Below are positions 47,576 to 59,401 of a DNA stretch of 64,000 nucleotides, one piece after another. This DNA comes from Plecoglossus altivelis (taxonomy: Eukaryota > Chordata > Actinopteri > Osmeriformes > Plecoglossidae): positions 11,911,838-11,975,837 of the forward strand of contig BROE01000016.1 of the NCBI GenBank assembly GCA_036571765.1. Reading direction: 5' to 3'. Numbering within the stretch: the first letter of the stretch is position 1; every line of letters starts with the position of its first letter. The notes under the pieces were generated by a model. The model was not told where the DNA came from. It searched no databases and was given only the letters and a program-made list of their open reading frames with translations. The position numbers were made by a program, and so were the translations under genes.

Positions 47576-49008
47576 CTTAAAGGTCAAAGTAAAAATGACA
47601 GATTTAGAAATTGTGACGTATTTCGATGTTCTATACAAAAGCAGTACTGTAGCGTTTATTTAATGCTGTTGTTCTGTTCAGGGATATTGTTTATTTATTG
47701 TTTGAGCTTGTGTGAAGAGGGAGGGGCTCAAATGTATACAACGTATTGGTGTGATGTCTCTAATGCCTATGGGCGTGATACAGTTAGCTAAGTCTGTTCT
47801 TATTTTGATGACCTAGTTTATTCCACTGAAATTCAACAGTAAAATTAAAACATGAAGTGGCTCAAGTGTCCATCTTTTCAACTGTTATCATGTTTCACCT
47901 AAGCAGCTATCAACTGTTTCAGCAGAATAATGTTTTATCAAGGTATTGCACGGGTAACGTGCGCATAAGTTGAGGCAAGATTCATATTGACAACCTACCT
48001 CACGAGAATGAGTACGATCCACTGAAGTGCAGTTGACAGTGTGTCTTGACTTGCTCCAAAAATATCACTCATAGTGGGAGATACGTAGTCCTTCCATTGA
48101 GGATAGATTTCGTTCGTGTTACCGCTGATATTTTTAAATGCCAGAATGAAAGCATCAGTCATGTCCCGAATTGTGCTCAAATCAATTGTCTTTCGGTGCT
48201 CGACAACTTTTTCCATGATGAAAGTGCCGAATTCCCGATTTAGAGCCTTAAAATTATCAAATATTGTTTTGATTGGGTTGGGAAAGTATTGCAAGAAGGG
48301 CATCACGTCTACAATGCTTCCAGCCCCCACTGTTTGACTGAATTGGTCATTTCGTCCCACCACTTGCTTAAACTCAGCGTCGTCGTAGGAGTATCTCTTC
48401 CCAAAGCACACCGCGCTCATTATGTTGGCCGTTGATACCACTAGATAAGCACCAGGTTGGAAATATTTGTCTTCTTCGGTTTTTTTAATGAACAGCTGAA
48501 GCAGCTCCTTGACTTCACAAACCAGGTGGTTCTCAAACGCTTTTTTGGTGTCGATATTCCCAGTAGAAAACGTCCGTACAGTTGACTGGGCAATTTTCCG
48601 ATGAATTTTCCACCATTCACTGAATGTATTAAAGGCAAGACTATTGCCACTCGAAACGTATTGAAAAGAAGTGAAGTCTGGTCTTCCCGCAAAATCATTA
48701 CCTTTCTTTACGAGCGCCTGTTTGATTGCGTCGCCGTTCAGCACCACCACGGTCCGGATGCCGAGTTTGATTTGAAATATGTTACCATATATCCGAGACA
48801 TGCGAGAGAAATAGAGGTGAGGCATGCTGCCTATTTGTGCAGCATTACCAATAACCGGCCACGGGAAGGGTCCTGGCGGATGGTGAATGTCCCAGTACTG
48901 CCGAATGCTTCGCCATAGGTAAAATGTAAGCAGTGCAGTCACAGATACCAGCAATATAGCCTGTGTTGATAGACGATTGACCTCCTGAAGCAGAACTAGC
49001 ACGTTCAT
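47014..49008 (-). CDS. cyp1b1: Cytochrome P450 1B1 (two coding exons)
   Basis: Coding segments are 49008-47999 and 47575-47014 on the minus strand, joined across a 423-bp GT-AG intron to 1572 nt (523 residues; human about 543). It is an ER-anchored haem-thiolate monooxygenase that oxidises oestrogens, retinoids and polycyclic aromatics with electrons from P450 reductase. Features: membrane anchor at about 17-32; proline hinge HHPPGPFPWP (42-51); helix C WxxxR at W133-R137; I-helix oxygen-activation motif GASQDT (318-323); ExxR E376-R379; FDPQRF (429-434); haem loop FSMGKRRCIG with the ligand Cys459. All catalytic motifs are intact. The intron falls after VLILV, inside the Arg codon before FPDMQ, the characteristic CYP1B1 position. 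The related cyp1c genes are single-exon, and synteny also supports cyp1b1. Confidence 0.97.
47576..47998 (-). other. cyp1b1: cyp1b1 coding intron
   Basis: 423-bp GT-AG intron (GTAGGT donor at 47998, AAG acceptor at 47576). Confidence 0.93.
47999..49008 (-). CDS. cyp1b1: cyp1b1 first coding exon
   Basis: Encodes residues 1-336 and two bases of Arg337. The ATG at 49008 is preceded eight bases upstream by a GTAG acceptor (49018-49017), the arrangement expected for a gene whose first exon is non-coding. Confidence 0.95.
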
Positions 49009-49016
49009 GATGAAGC

Positions 49017-49018
49017 CT
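49017..49018 (-). other. cyp1b1: Splice acceptor before the cyp1b1 ATG
   Basis: On the minus strand TACTCATTGTAG is followed by GCTTCATC and then ATG. Confidence 0.7.
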
Positions 49019-49751
49019 ACAATGAGTAAATATCAGATGTCAAGAAATTTCAAAATATATGTATTATGGGCTATGACACATATGTTTCATTCTGTAAAAA
49101 AAAGAAAGAAAAAAAGAAGCAAATCTACTGAATGAATAAAATGGCAAATATAATGGAAAAGTGCATTTGCAGGTTACAAAGGGTCAAATCAGATTTTTTT
49201 TAATGTTTCGCAGGTGGTTAATATTATCATTAATATTCATAATATGATTTTAAGCATAGGAAGAATTAAAACCATGCTAGACATTAATTCTGACATTATT
49301 ATGGCAATTATGAATACACCACCTTGCAGTTAGCCTAACAACGTGCGTCCTTAAAGAAAGACTTGATTGATTTCTTAAATGCGACGATATCGTGTCTGTT
49401 TTGATGTTCGACGATTATTTTGCTGTTTAAAAAAAGTTTATATCCATCACTTGAGTTGGTAACATAGAAGATCGAGATGTCCAATGGTTCTGTTCTCATA
49501 ACGGATTATTAAAAAGTCTATAGCCAATCATTTTCTAATGTTTCGACAACCATCTTCACCTAACGTATCGCAAAGTTCTAGCCACCCCGCTCGTTCTCCA
49601 GCAGTCTATCAAACACCTGATAGCCCCGAGTCAAATGATTTATCATGAACAGAGGAGTGTTAAATAGCATCATAGACCGTCACCGTCGTGGTTTGTTTGT
49701 AATGGGTGGGTAGGTTGCATAGAATGTCAGCCCCCTCAGCCCCGCCACCGA

Positions 49752-49801
<50 letters not shown>

Positions 49802-50858
49802 CTCTCTCGTTCTCTCTCTCTCTCTCAGACAGTTGTAGCTCACTTTCACTTTGTCCTTGTGGAGCTTCGTTTACTTGCCTCTTCCTATTGCAGTGTCTGT
49901 AATGTGTCTTTAATAGCAAAATTTAATTGAAACCGTTTGCACATATTTGAATGTGGTATACAAAATGTAAGATAGCAATTGTAGGCTTACAAACATTTAG
50001 TTCGTATTATTTTTTAGCATATTGTTCATTATTATTATTTTTATTAACAGCAGTGTTATTCTATTGTCATTTGTATTAATAATTAACAATTAATAGTTGA
50101 CAGCTAAAATTATATATTTTTATTTTTATTATACATTTTAATTATTTGTATAATAATGTCAGCTCTACATGACCTGCAAATAAACTAAGTAACTGTGACT
50201 GAAATGTAATACGGATAATATGTTAATTGGTTATGCTTTGTGCAGTCATGGCTGTTTATTTCGTTTGTTCCATGAATCAGCCTTCAGTCGACTAAGAAAG
50301 GATAGAATGATGTGGTACTTCTATTCAAAATCCATAATAGTATTGGTCCATAGGCTACTAGTCCACAAAAAAACTATAGATGTTATTTAAAGCTACATTT
50401 GTTGTCAAATGTATAAATTTCTTCAGTTGTAACTTTCTCATGCACGAAACACAATCTTTTGAGTAAACATATAGGGCAACCGGCAAAACACATTTTATAG
50501 GCAATAGTCTATGTGACCCAAGTTAGCCTACACAAGATAGCATTCATAACTTCAAGACGGCAATCATCAAATGTTTTGTGAAATATAGCTTACTTTACTA
50601 TAATCATTAGGCAGTTTTATTTTCCACAAAAGAAAATATAATAGCATTTGTTATTTTCCTTTCCTTTGTCCGACTATTTTTAATTGTCTACATCTAATAT
50701 ATCGCTTAATGCGGGAGAAAAACCTAATCTCTTATATTGACCTATATGTAAGCCTGTGTGAAGTTAACCTTCAAAAGGTAGCCTAGTTTTACCAAATATT
50801 TTTACGTATGCAAATGAATGAGGTCAGACATGGAATATTGTTCACAGCTCAGATTTAC
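49019..50858 (-). other. cyp1b1: Probable cyp1b1 intron 1
   Basis: AT-rich 1.8-kb stretch with a CT microsatellite (49756-49826) and no coding frame. Its upstream boundary depends on the exon 1 call. Confidence 0.4.
49756..49826. repeat. (CT)n microsatellite
   Basis: CT repeat of about 70 bases, interrupted by two CGTT units. Confidence 0.95.
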
Positions 50859-50984
50859 CTCAGATTTTCCTGCTAATAGAAAGCATCGGCTTTCTATAAA
50901 TACCCATCAGTATTAATATACTCAAGAATGAGCTCGGCTGGGCACTTGTTAGGACTCGTTGAGGTTTTCAGTACCACGGACAGC
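50859..50984 (-). other. cyp1b1: Candidate cyp1b1 non-coding exon 1
   Basis: On the minus strand this runs from about 30 bases after a TATAAATA box to a good donor (ATCTGAG followed by GTAAAT, GT at 50858-50857). The segment is less AT-rich than its surroundings. The exon 1 position is inferred; no transcript evidence is available here. Confidence 0.35.
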
Positions 50985-51006
50985 GCATACGAGATAACCT
51001 CCTGTT

Positions 51007-51014
51007 TATTTATA
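51007..51014 (-). promoter_or_regulatory. cyp1b1: Candidate cyp1b1 TATA box
   Basis: TATTTATA on the plus strand reads TATAAATA on the minus strand, about 2 kb upstream of the cyp1b1 ATG and pointing the right way. A plus-strand TATAAATA also occurs about 110 bases away, near 50895, so orientation alone is not proof. Confidence 0.35.
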
Positions 51015-51588
51015 ACATGGATCATATTACCTTATGCCATTTAAAGCCACAGCCATTTAAAAAATGTGTATCGACAAAATTATTGACTACTGTGTAGCCT
51101 ACATTAACTGTCCTGCAAGTGCACACCATTCCATGAACCTTGTAAAATTAATATACTCCCACAACTGGATTAAGGTGTACACTATCTGATTTACAGAGCT
51201 AATTTTTATTGTGGAAAGTTGGGGTTGCATCAACTTCAACCTAAGTGTTTTATAATTACTGTCAATTAGACCCTCGTGACCCTCCAGGATACCTCACATG
51301 GTGAGACAATAAATGTGTGTGTAATAATCATGAGCTCATACACATAATCTGCAAGATTTTAAAAATATTATTTGAGTCTTAGAAGTACATTTATCATATT
51401 AAGTTTAATCAGACGTCCTTTCAGAACACTTTTTATTGTCAGTCAACAAATTCAACATTAAAACTTGTTTTGGATCTCCATATTTAGGTATTGATCTCGA
51501 ATCCTGAGTTATAAAGAATAAATGAACACTCACTAAATCAGAGCCTTTTAGCTCAACTGGTTCTATGGAATTCCACCCGTCTTGGTGA

Positions 51589-51595
51589 TTGCGTG
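51589..51595 (+). promoter_or_regulatory. Candidate xenobiotic response element
   Basis: TTGCGTG, the core bound by AHR-ARNT, about 0.6 kb upstream of the candidate cyp1b1 start site. The motif is short and occurs by chance. Confidence 0.35.
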
Positions 51596-51780
51596 CCAGC
51601 CTGGAGTGTTCCTTTGGTAACGGGACCCAGGAGGGCGGAGAGAAGTAGATAAACACAGACTATCCCCAGCCCCTGTCACTGGAAAAACCCATTCTTAACC
51701 TCAGTAATTGGAACTACATCCACACACTTTTTTTCTGTTGGACTCAAGACTCAGGGAGAGAGCTGAACCATGACATAAGG

Positions 51781-51785
<5 letters not shown>

Positions 51786-51831
<46 letters not shown>

Positions 51832-51834
51832 CGC
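51786..51834. repeat. (TG)n-(CG)n alternating tract
   Basis: About 18 TG/GT units run directly into about six CG/GC units, giving some 49 bases of strictly alternating purine and pyrimidine. Confidence 0.93.
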
Positions 51835-53143
51835 CTATGAGCTGGATTTGGCGAGTCCTGCTCAGTCAACAGTCAAACTGGTGATCCTGAACATCTGCGG
51901 TCATGAGAAATGGTTCATGTGGCAAGGAAACGGTCAAATCCAATTCCGAAGACACATTCTCCTTGGACAACTTTCTCTTGTCTGTTTAATGCATTGCAAT
52001 CTAAATGAACATTTGGTTTCTCATCACAACTCACTAAAGCTAATTACATTTTGAAATTTGTCACATTGCAGACTTTTTCTGCAAAATTGCGAAGAAATCA
52101 GGGATACACTCAGGGATGTTTTGTGATCTCTCTCTTGGCGCCAAGCTGCTTCACATTGCCATTTGTCAGCTTCTCAGTGTTGGGCAAGCAAGATTTAAGA
52201 GGTTAGGGACAACATGCATGTGGACCTTTTCTCTGCCATAAATCTTCACCGTCCCAAGCGAGCCAGAATACTCTATGGGAAATGTCTCCTTCACTATTGG
52301 CTGCATGTTACAGCTAGAAAATATTGGAAACACATTAGGAAAAAACACATAGATAGATAGTGCACAGTATTAGACTACACTATCTTATGTAGCTAGACAA
52401 CACTGTGGCCTTTGGTCATGCATACCCTCCGATGGACCACACAGAGCTCCTGCTTCTTGCCTGGTTCTTCTCTGATGTTGTGCTAATTCTGCACTGCCAG
52501 GCCCTGTAGCTAAGCGCATCCCAAACTGACCGACACCAATGTAGAACCCTGCAAAGGCTCTGCTTATCTGTTTTACTTCCATTTATGTGCAATTTCTTAC
52601 TCATTATATCTATTATGTCTGGATAAATGTATTCAGCCTTTGGTCTGCTGCTCGCTGTATCAGTAGCCATCTCTGGAGGAAGAGATCCCTCACTGAGTTC
52701 CCTCTTCCACAGTTTCCTAACTTTTCCCCAGGATTCCCCAGGAGTTTTTTCAAATCACGCTTGAGGGTTTTGGGTTGAGTATGAGTGCCAATCTATGGGT
52801 GTCTGTGTATCCCTCCGTGATGTTGCACTTAGAGGACAGTAAAAAATAAAATGTGTAAGAATGTAACTTTAGGTTATGCTTCTATTTACAGCAAACAAGA
52901 CTGCTATAGATGGTTCAGGAAACTGTTGAAAGCGAGAAAAACACACATTGGGCAACATCACCAATAATCAAGAAAAGGCCCACTGGATTCATGTAATTAA
53001 TTAGTGGAACTGTTCACAAAGAGGTGTGCACTTCTTCGTTCTTTCATGGCTTATCTTCATCTTCAGATTAATGCTGTGACTGGCTGGTGGAAACAGACAA
53101 ACTGAGAGAATAGCCTCAGGCTGTTCCAAACATAGAGAGCAGT

Positions 53144-53150
53144 CACGCAA
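53144..53150 (-). promoter_or_regulatory. Candidate xenobiotic response element
   Basis: CACGCAA on the plus strand (TTGCGTG on the minus strand, followed by A). It lies 170 bases from the next copy. Confidence 0.3.
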
Positions 53151-53319
53151 GTGCACTCTATCATGAGAGTGACTTTTGAAGGGAATGCTGTTGACAGCTT
53201 CACTAAAACGCAGCGCTGCGTGTGGTTTGGAATTGCATTGCTTGCTGGGTGAAGTGTGTGGAATAGGTTTTACAGTCGGCCTTTTAAAAAAAACATCTGA
53301 ACGCAAGCACACCCACTTG

Positions 53320-53326
53320 TTGCGTG
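53320..53326 (+). promoter_or_regulatory. Candidate xenobiotic response element
   Basis: TTGCGTG followed by AC, matching the extended consensus (T/G)NGCGTG(A/C)(G/C). Confidence 0.3.
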
Positions 53327-55173
53327 ACTTCTTAGTCTAGTTCTTCAAGGACGTCCCATTTTTTTGTGTCGACTGGATTCATTCAGAAAAGGCCTGAAAC
53401 CAAACCCACAGTCCATGTAGGAACTATTATTATGTGTAGTGACACACAGGTTATCAAGTCAGTGATACTTACCAGTGCCTATGGAATATATTTGCCAAGC
53501 AGACATGATCATTGAGTAATGTGTATTCCGCAAACCTTTCAGGTACACGAGGTATGACATTGATTACATATACTGTTCTGAAGCCATGAACCAGTTATGA
53601 TCTTGTGTATGTCGAAGAACGTCTGTCACAAATGTTAACCAGAATGCTGACGACCTGTTACACATATCTGAGCATGTTCCTTGCACAGTTTTTTTTCCAA
53701 CACAGGGCCCAACTAGATTTTTACTATGCCAATCATAAGGAGTTGCTTTTACAAGCATGATCAGGTTAGTTTCAGTACAACTGTGATTGACGGAAAACAC
53801 CATAGATTGATAAACACTGTTCCTTTCACGAGTTTCTGAAATGTACAAGCACACGCGTACTTGTGCATTATTGATGCAGCACTGAAAAAATGTCTGTCCG
53901 AACGGATTTATCCTGCTTCTGTGATGACAGAGATTAAGTAACCTGATGCTCTAAGGTTGTTTGACTGCCAGGCGGGGAAAGCGTCCCTCGGTCTGACTCA
54001 GCGAGGGTTCTACATAGGGGTTTACTCAGTTCCCATGGCCTACTCTCTCTAACTTTTCATTACAACCAAATGACCTCTTCGACTCCCAATGTCAAACTGC
54101 CCCACAACTACACCCTCCCTCCTGTTCCCCCCAGACATGACCCAGAGAGTTACAAATCTGGTGTCTTTTTGAAACAGACAGGAAAAAAACACAAAGTTCA
54201 TGAAAAGGGAACCATGCTAATGAGTGTTAGTATCCTAATGACCTTGCAGATGAACTGAGTGTTCATTGAGGTACCTCTATGTGAGTGGTCTTTTTTGTCT
54301 GGCCAACTGCTCTTGAGGCCCTTTCCAAAAGCGTAGTCAGCAGCCCGTGAAGGCGTCTCCCTCCATCCCCACACTAAAAGGGCATTTTCCCTCTGAATCC
54401 TGAAACAGATTTTTTGTTATTCTGAAGGATAGCCATTGTCACAAGTCTGTGAAGGCCAGCTGAACTATTGGTACTTTGGAAAGAAAGGAAGCCCGTCTGT
54501 ATAGTGCCTGTCAAATCGCATGACTGCGCTTTCGGGGTAGCATTGACGCGTCCTCACTATTCCTTTTTGGTTGCTGTCATTGCTTTAATAGTCTTATTTA
54601 AAGAGACACATTTGCTCAATGTACATGAATGGTTTAGTCAATTAAAGCAAGCAAGAAAAACCTCATAATGAGACTGAAAATATTTTGTTTTGTCTAGTGT
54701 GACCTGACAAGGTACTCGACTCATATTCTTTGTAATAACAAATTACATTCGGCCTGTACATAAATCACTGCCTAGACAATATTTTTAAAATTGTTCTTTG
54801 TCTTTGTTGATAAATACAAGATGTATATTTTCAGATTCAAACCACATAGCTTAAACATGTTCTGTGGTGAGAGGAACCTTTCAGGCGTTTGAGCACTGAG
54901 AACGCAGTGTGGATCACAAGGTTCTGCTTCTCTACAAGCTGAGTGTTGCTATTCCTACCCTTAGGAAGTCTGTCATTAAAAGTCACTGAAGCTTAGCAGC
55001 CCACCCCCTTCTGTTGATCTGTTTCCCCCTGTGAGAGGTCAGAGGTGAAGCCGCATTCAAAGACAAGCAAAATCTCCCCCGATCCCCTTCTAAGGCCTGT
55101 CTTTGTGTTTTCACTAGCAGGTAATGATGACTGAGAGTCACACACGATGGCCTCGAGCCCGCAGCCTGCTAGT

Positions 55174-55180
55174 CACGCAA
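55174..55180 (-). promoter_or_regulatory. Candidate xenobiotic response element
   Basis: CACGCAA on the plus strand. Distal position relative to cyp1b1. Confidence 0.2.
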
Positions 55181-55992
55181 GGTGTATTGTCTGTTCTGTG
55201 GTTCAGTGGGGCACCTCAGTGTGGCTCAGCATGCTGATGGACAGTCATTAGGCAGGCTCGGATAACACCTGCTTCTTAAAAGCGATTTCTAAATGCTTTT
55301 GCAGGGCTCTACCATCTTTTACATTTCCCGTCAAGTTACCTTTACTATGCGTTCTCAAACAACGACAGATCAACTCCAATTCCGTGAAATGCCCACGATC
55401 AACCCGTTGCCATTTGATACATTTAATTAATTTGACGTTGCAGTTTTACCAATATGCTTGTTTTTACAATCTCTTCACAGAGGGGATCCAGAGCGTCAAT
55501 ATAGTTACAAATGAGCGGTTCTAAGGTATTGGGAACAACCCTTAAAGAGGCCTGTAAGACTGCTCTCTGGAGCACTAAACTGGGATTTACCTTGCCGATC
55601 ATGCGAAAACCAAGAGTTTATCAAATTTGTTGCCACACAAATGTAGGATAAACATCTTTTTTCCGAAGACAGTGTTTTGATTCTTCTTTCTGGACGAGCA
55701 AAATTAAAACCCAGAGCATTTTTCCTTCGGTGGAATTCTTTAGTTTAGCTTTGTTTCTGGATGTCTGCATTGTGAATACTGGATTGCATAAACTATACAT
55801 ATTACAATACATGAGAATGCCCAAATGCTTTGGAAATAATCTTTAAGACTTGGTTCAAAAATAGGTTTTTGATAAATCTTCAGGACCAAATTTTGTCTTA
55901 GCCCCTAAGGACACGGCGAATTATGTTTTCCGGTGATCATCTTTGTTCTCATGATGACTCACTTGTCAGGGTGTTCCAGTTTCTCTTGAGGC

Positions 55993-55999
55993 TTGCGTG
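55993..55999 (+). promoter_or_regulatory. Candidate xenobiotic response element
   Basis: TTGCGTG followed by AC. Distal position relative to cyp1b1. Confidence 0.2.
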
Positions 56000-57303
56000 A
56001 CTTCGGTACACTGGAGGAAAGAGAGAGAAATTCCCCTTAAAGAGAAAGTTCACAAACAGTCTCTTCTTAGTCCCTGCATTTTTAAGTGTTTGATATTTCC
56101 TCTAAGCTTTTGGTTGCTGCTAAAACGTCATCAACGGTTTATCCTACAGTCTTGCGGAGGACGATTTTTTTCAGGTTCTGGCTTTGCGTTGGTCTTAAAT
56201 CTATCGTTAAGGTTTAATGTCTAGGATGAAGAAACATTGTAATAAGTCACTTTGTGAGTGGAAACATGTATAGAAAAGACCCACACACAGAACCACCCAC
56301 AGGCTTTCAGCTATCTCACCCTCCAGGGGAAACAAACCACTTCCTCCAACCACATCTTCCTTTCCTCAAATATAAAACTCTGACTGCGATAGAGGACAGG
56401 GTCCTCTGTCTGGCTGTTTCATGGAAAATGAGAAGGATGTAAAAAGGGGACAGTGGACTGTGGAAAATTAAGAAAATCCGAATGGCCATTGTAAAAAAGT
56501 TAAGTTGAAACAGTGTTTTCACATGACCGTAATATTGTAAATGTATGTCTTTGAACCGTCTGAGATATTTAGATTTTTTTTTAAATGTCAACACAGGACC
56601 TTCTTTGAAGATTTTTAATTGACACATTTGTAAAGTTGGAAGAATTGTTAGATGTGCCAAATGTTTAAGAATTTAGAGAGCCTGGAAATCTTTTGAGTTT
56701 CTCAAGCAGAACTTTCTCCCTATGTTGCCACAACATCAGCAGACTGTGACATGTGTCAGGTAGACAAAATTAACCATGAGGTTCAGATTACCACGGCAAA
56801 TAATTGGGCTGCATTTGTCCTATCTGACCACAGACCATTATGATATTTAAGTTTATTTATGAAACAATACCCCAAAATAATAACCAACATACAATAATAA
56901 ACTGAGGCCTCCAAAATGTTCCTTTGGGAGATGATAACAGTATTTGAACAATTAGTGTAAACACTGCTGATTTAGAGTATTCCAAATTCATATTGTCGAT
57001 TTTATGTCTTACGGTAATTAGAGTGAGCATGTTTACAGATTTCAGGAAGGCTGCAAACTGTTATCCCTGTTTACAGCTACAACGCGCTTTAGCCCATAAC
57101 TACTATGTAATATCATGTTGTCTGCAGTTCTGCTGTTCTAACTTGTTACTGTATGATGTAATGGAATTTTTGAGGAAGTCTTAAAACCCTTCTGCGAACA
57201 GGGGGAGTGTGCGAAGTAAAACAGAATTATAGTACCGAAATAATGTCCAACTTTCTTTTGTCCAAGATTCTCTCCATCTGTATACAAAGATGAATACATT
57301 GTC

Positions 57304-57338
57304 TTTGAATGCCCATACACAGCGTATGGGCATTCAAA
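57304..57338. repeat. Perfect 15-bp inverted repeat
   Basis: Arms 57304-57318 (TTTGAATGCCCATAC) and 57324-57338 are exact reverse complements around a five-base loop ACAGC. Confidence 0.95.
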
Positions 57339-59375
57339 CACTGTGCGTTCGTCTCCAAAATAAATGTGTGGATGTTTCCATCAAACGAAAGGCCAATTTA
57401 GATCCCATCAGCCACAGTTTGAGTTTCCTAACCGTCAAAGCCACAAAGACGGCCATGCTCCAATAATCTGAGTAGATCTCTAATGAGTTTTCTTTATTGT
57501 TTTGGTCTCTATCCTGCCCGCTGCTGGAGCCATGGACGGACAGAAGGAGCTATGTGGGACCGCCTGCCAGGAAGACCAGTACAGCTGTCCTCCTAGGAAC
57601 GCCACCAGAACAACTAGAACCCATTCACCTACCACACCCTAAAATAATGTCACGCACCCTTCTGCCCTACCCTGACCCCTAGAAGTTCATGTTTCTTTAT
57701 TTGTGCCCAGAGGTAGATATGGCGTAAGTGTCCATTTCAGTTATTGATAACATTTGCAGCAGACTTGAGTTTGGGCAATTAAGACTGTTTATGACATTTA
57801 CACTCTAGCGGATTATTTAGCTGCCTCACTCATACGTTAAGTGTTGCCATGTTTTGGGGGGGGGATTTTTGCATACATGTTTAGATCTAACCATTCCGTT
57901 CCCTTGCTGTGGCGTTGGTTGCTAAGGGTTTAACCAGACGTTTTGAGTTGTGCCAGGGTTGTACAGGGTTGTTTTGTTTTGCAGTTGAAGAGGAGATTAA
58001 GATGGGCTGTCATGGAGCTGGTACTCCAGCATGTAGGTGAGGGCCGCTCTGTCAGTTTGGATTACTTCTGTCTCAGCAGGCTTTCATGTGTGGTGACAGC
58101 AGCAGATAACTTTGACACACTGAGGAACCTGCGTTTCCTTTTTGTGTTTGGATTGGCTCCTTTAACTAGGAGACGACAAAGACAAACGCTGAGGTTAATA
58201 CTGTGCATGCGTGCAGGAGTGTGTGTGTGTTGGCATCTTTGCATGTGTACGTGGGTTTTGCCATTTGAGATCTTGGAATACCTGTAATTGACAATGTGAC
58301 GTGTCTTTCGAAATAGTCTTGCATTCTGCAGGTTATTTGCTCCGATTCCAACAATGATAAGATGAGAGAATTGAGTTACAGCAGCAGGGAAGATATACAG
58401 GAGAGGGCTTAAGCAACAATGTTTCTACCGTTGCACATCACTATAAAGACATTTAGCAGACATTTGTCACTCAGCGAAATGTTCGTTTGAGAATATGTGA
58501 CCCAGTAGATGAGCACATTTGTGTGGATTTGTGAATGGCATGAGAGGATTTTTTTTCCCCCTTCCATTGATAAATTCTTGTGTTCTGTAAAATGTGACTG
58601 AGTGCCTTTTATTACAGACAGGCCCATTCCATTCTTTCTAGTTTACATTCCTTTATATAACCAGGTAATGGAGTGTGTGTCAGGCTGAATGGAACACCCC
58701 AAACTGGATTGGCAAGGTTTCAGCTGTAGGAACACACGAGGACTCTGTAATCTCCAGGCTCTCGCACGCACACACGTACCAACACAAGCCAGTTACCACC
58801 CCTTTCTTGGGTTTGTACTAGACAGATAGTGGAGGCAGTTATCAGGGCATTGCTGTGTTTATTAACAGTGTTTGACATTCTGTTTACTGTGGAATTCTGA
58901 CAAAATAATGATCATATGGAATGTAAGCTATCTTCACATGCTTATGCTTGGCTAAATTTAATTAAAAATGTGTGTTCTATTGGTAAATGTTTGTTTTTGT
59001 CTTTGGCAAGGCCTTTTTCCTGGTTCCTGTGTGAGAGTTAAGTAGAAGCAGTGTGTGTAGATGTAAGGTGAGCTGCTGTTGAGTTATTGTTTTAGTACCA
59101 ACCCTTTCGTGTGGCAGCTCTGCCCAGACAACGTTTTGTTGTACTGTCTTGTCACGAAATGATTCGGAGAAGGAGGGGGAAATTTGATTGAAACCAGGCA
59201 GAGACAGTGACGGATCTTATGTTTAACTCAAGACTACTTTTGGAGACTATAGCACTATATTCCACTGGATATTTCCTGTAGCAATTACCTGTTTTGTTGT
59301 AATTAACCTTGCACGGAACTTGAAAAATAATATTCGTTTAACATTAAATAATGATTATAAAATGTTCCATAAAAT

Positions 59376-59401
59376 ACTTCATACAAAAAATTGTATGAAG
59401 T
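59376..59401. repeat. Perfect 11-bp inverted repeat
   Basis: ACTTCATACAA (59376-59386) and TTGTATGAAGT (59391-59401) flank an AAAA spacer. Confidence 0.92.

Noticed and set aside
47014..49008. Identity as a cyp1c gene
   Set aside because: cyp1c genes are single-exon. This gene has the cyp1b1 intron position and lies next to rmdn2 and cdc42ep3.
50894..50902. Plus-strand TATAAATA as the promoter of another gene
   Set aside because: No plus-strand gene or exon follows within reach. It is most simply part of the AT-rich context, though it weakens the weight of the opposite-strand TATA call.
57497..57682. Possible 61-codon coding exon (Pro-rich)
   Set aside because: It has no family resemblance and no supporting splice sites or neighbouring exons in frame. 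Treated as a chance frame.
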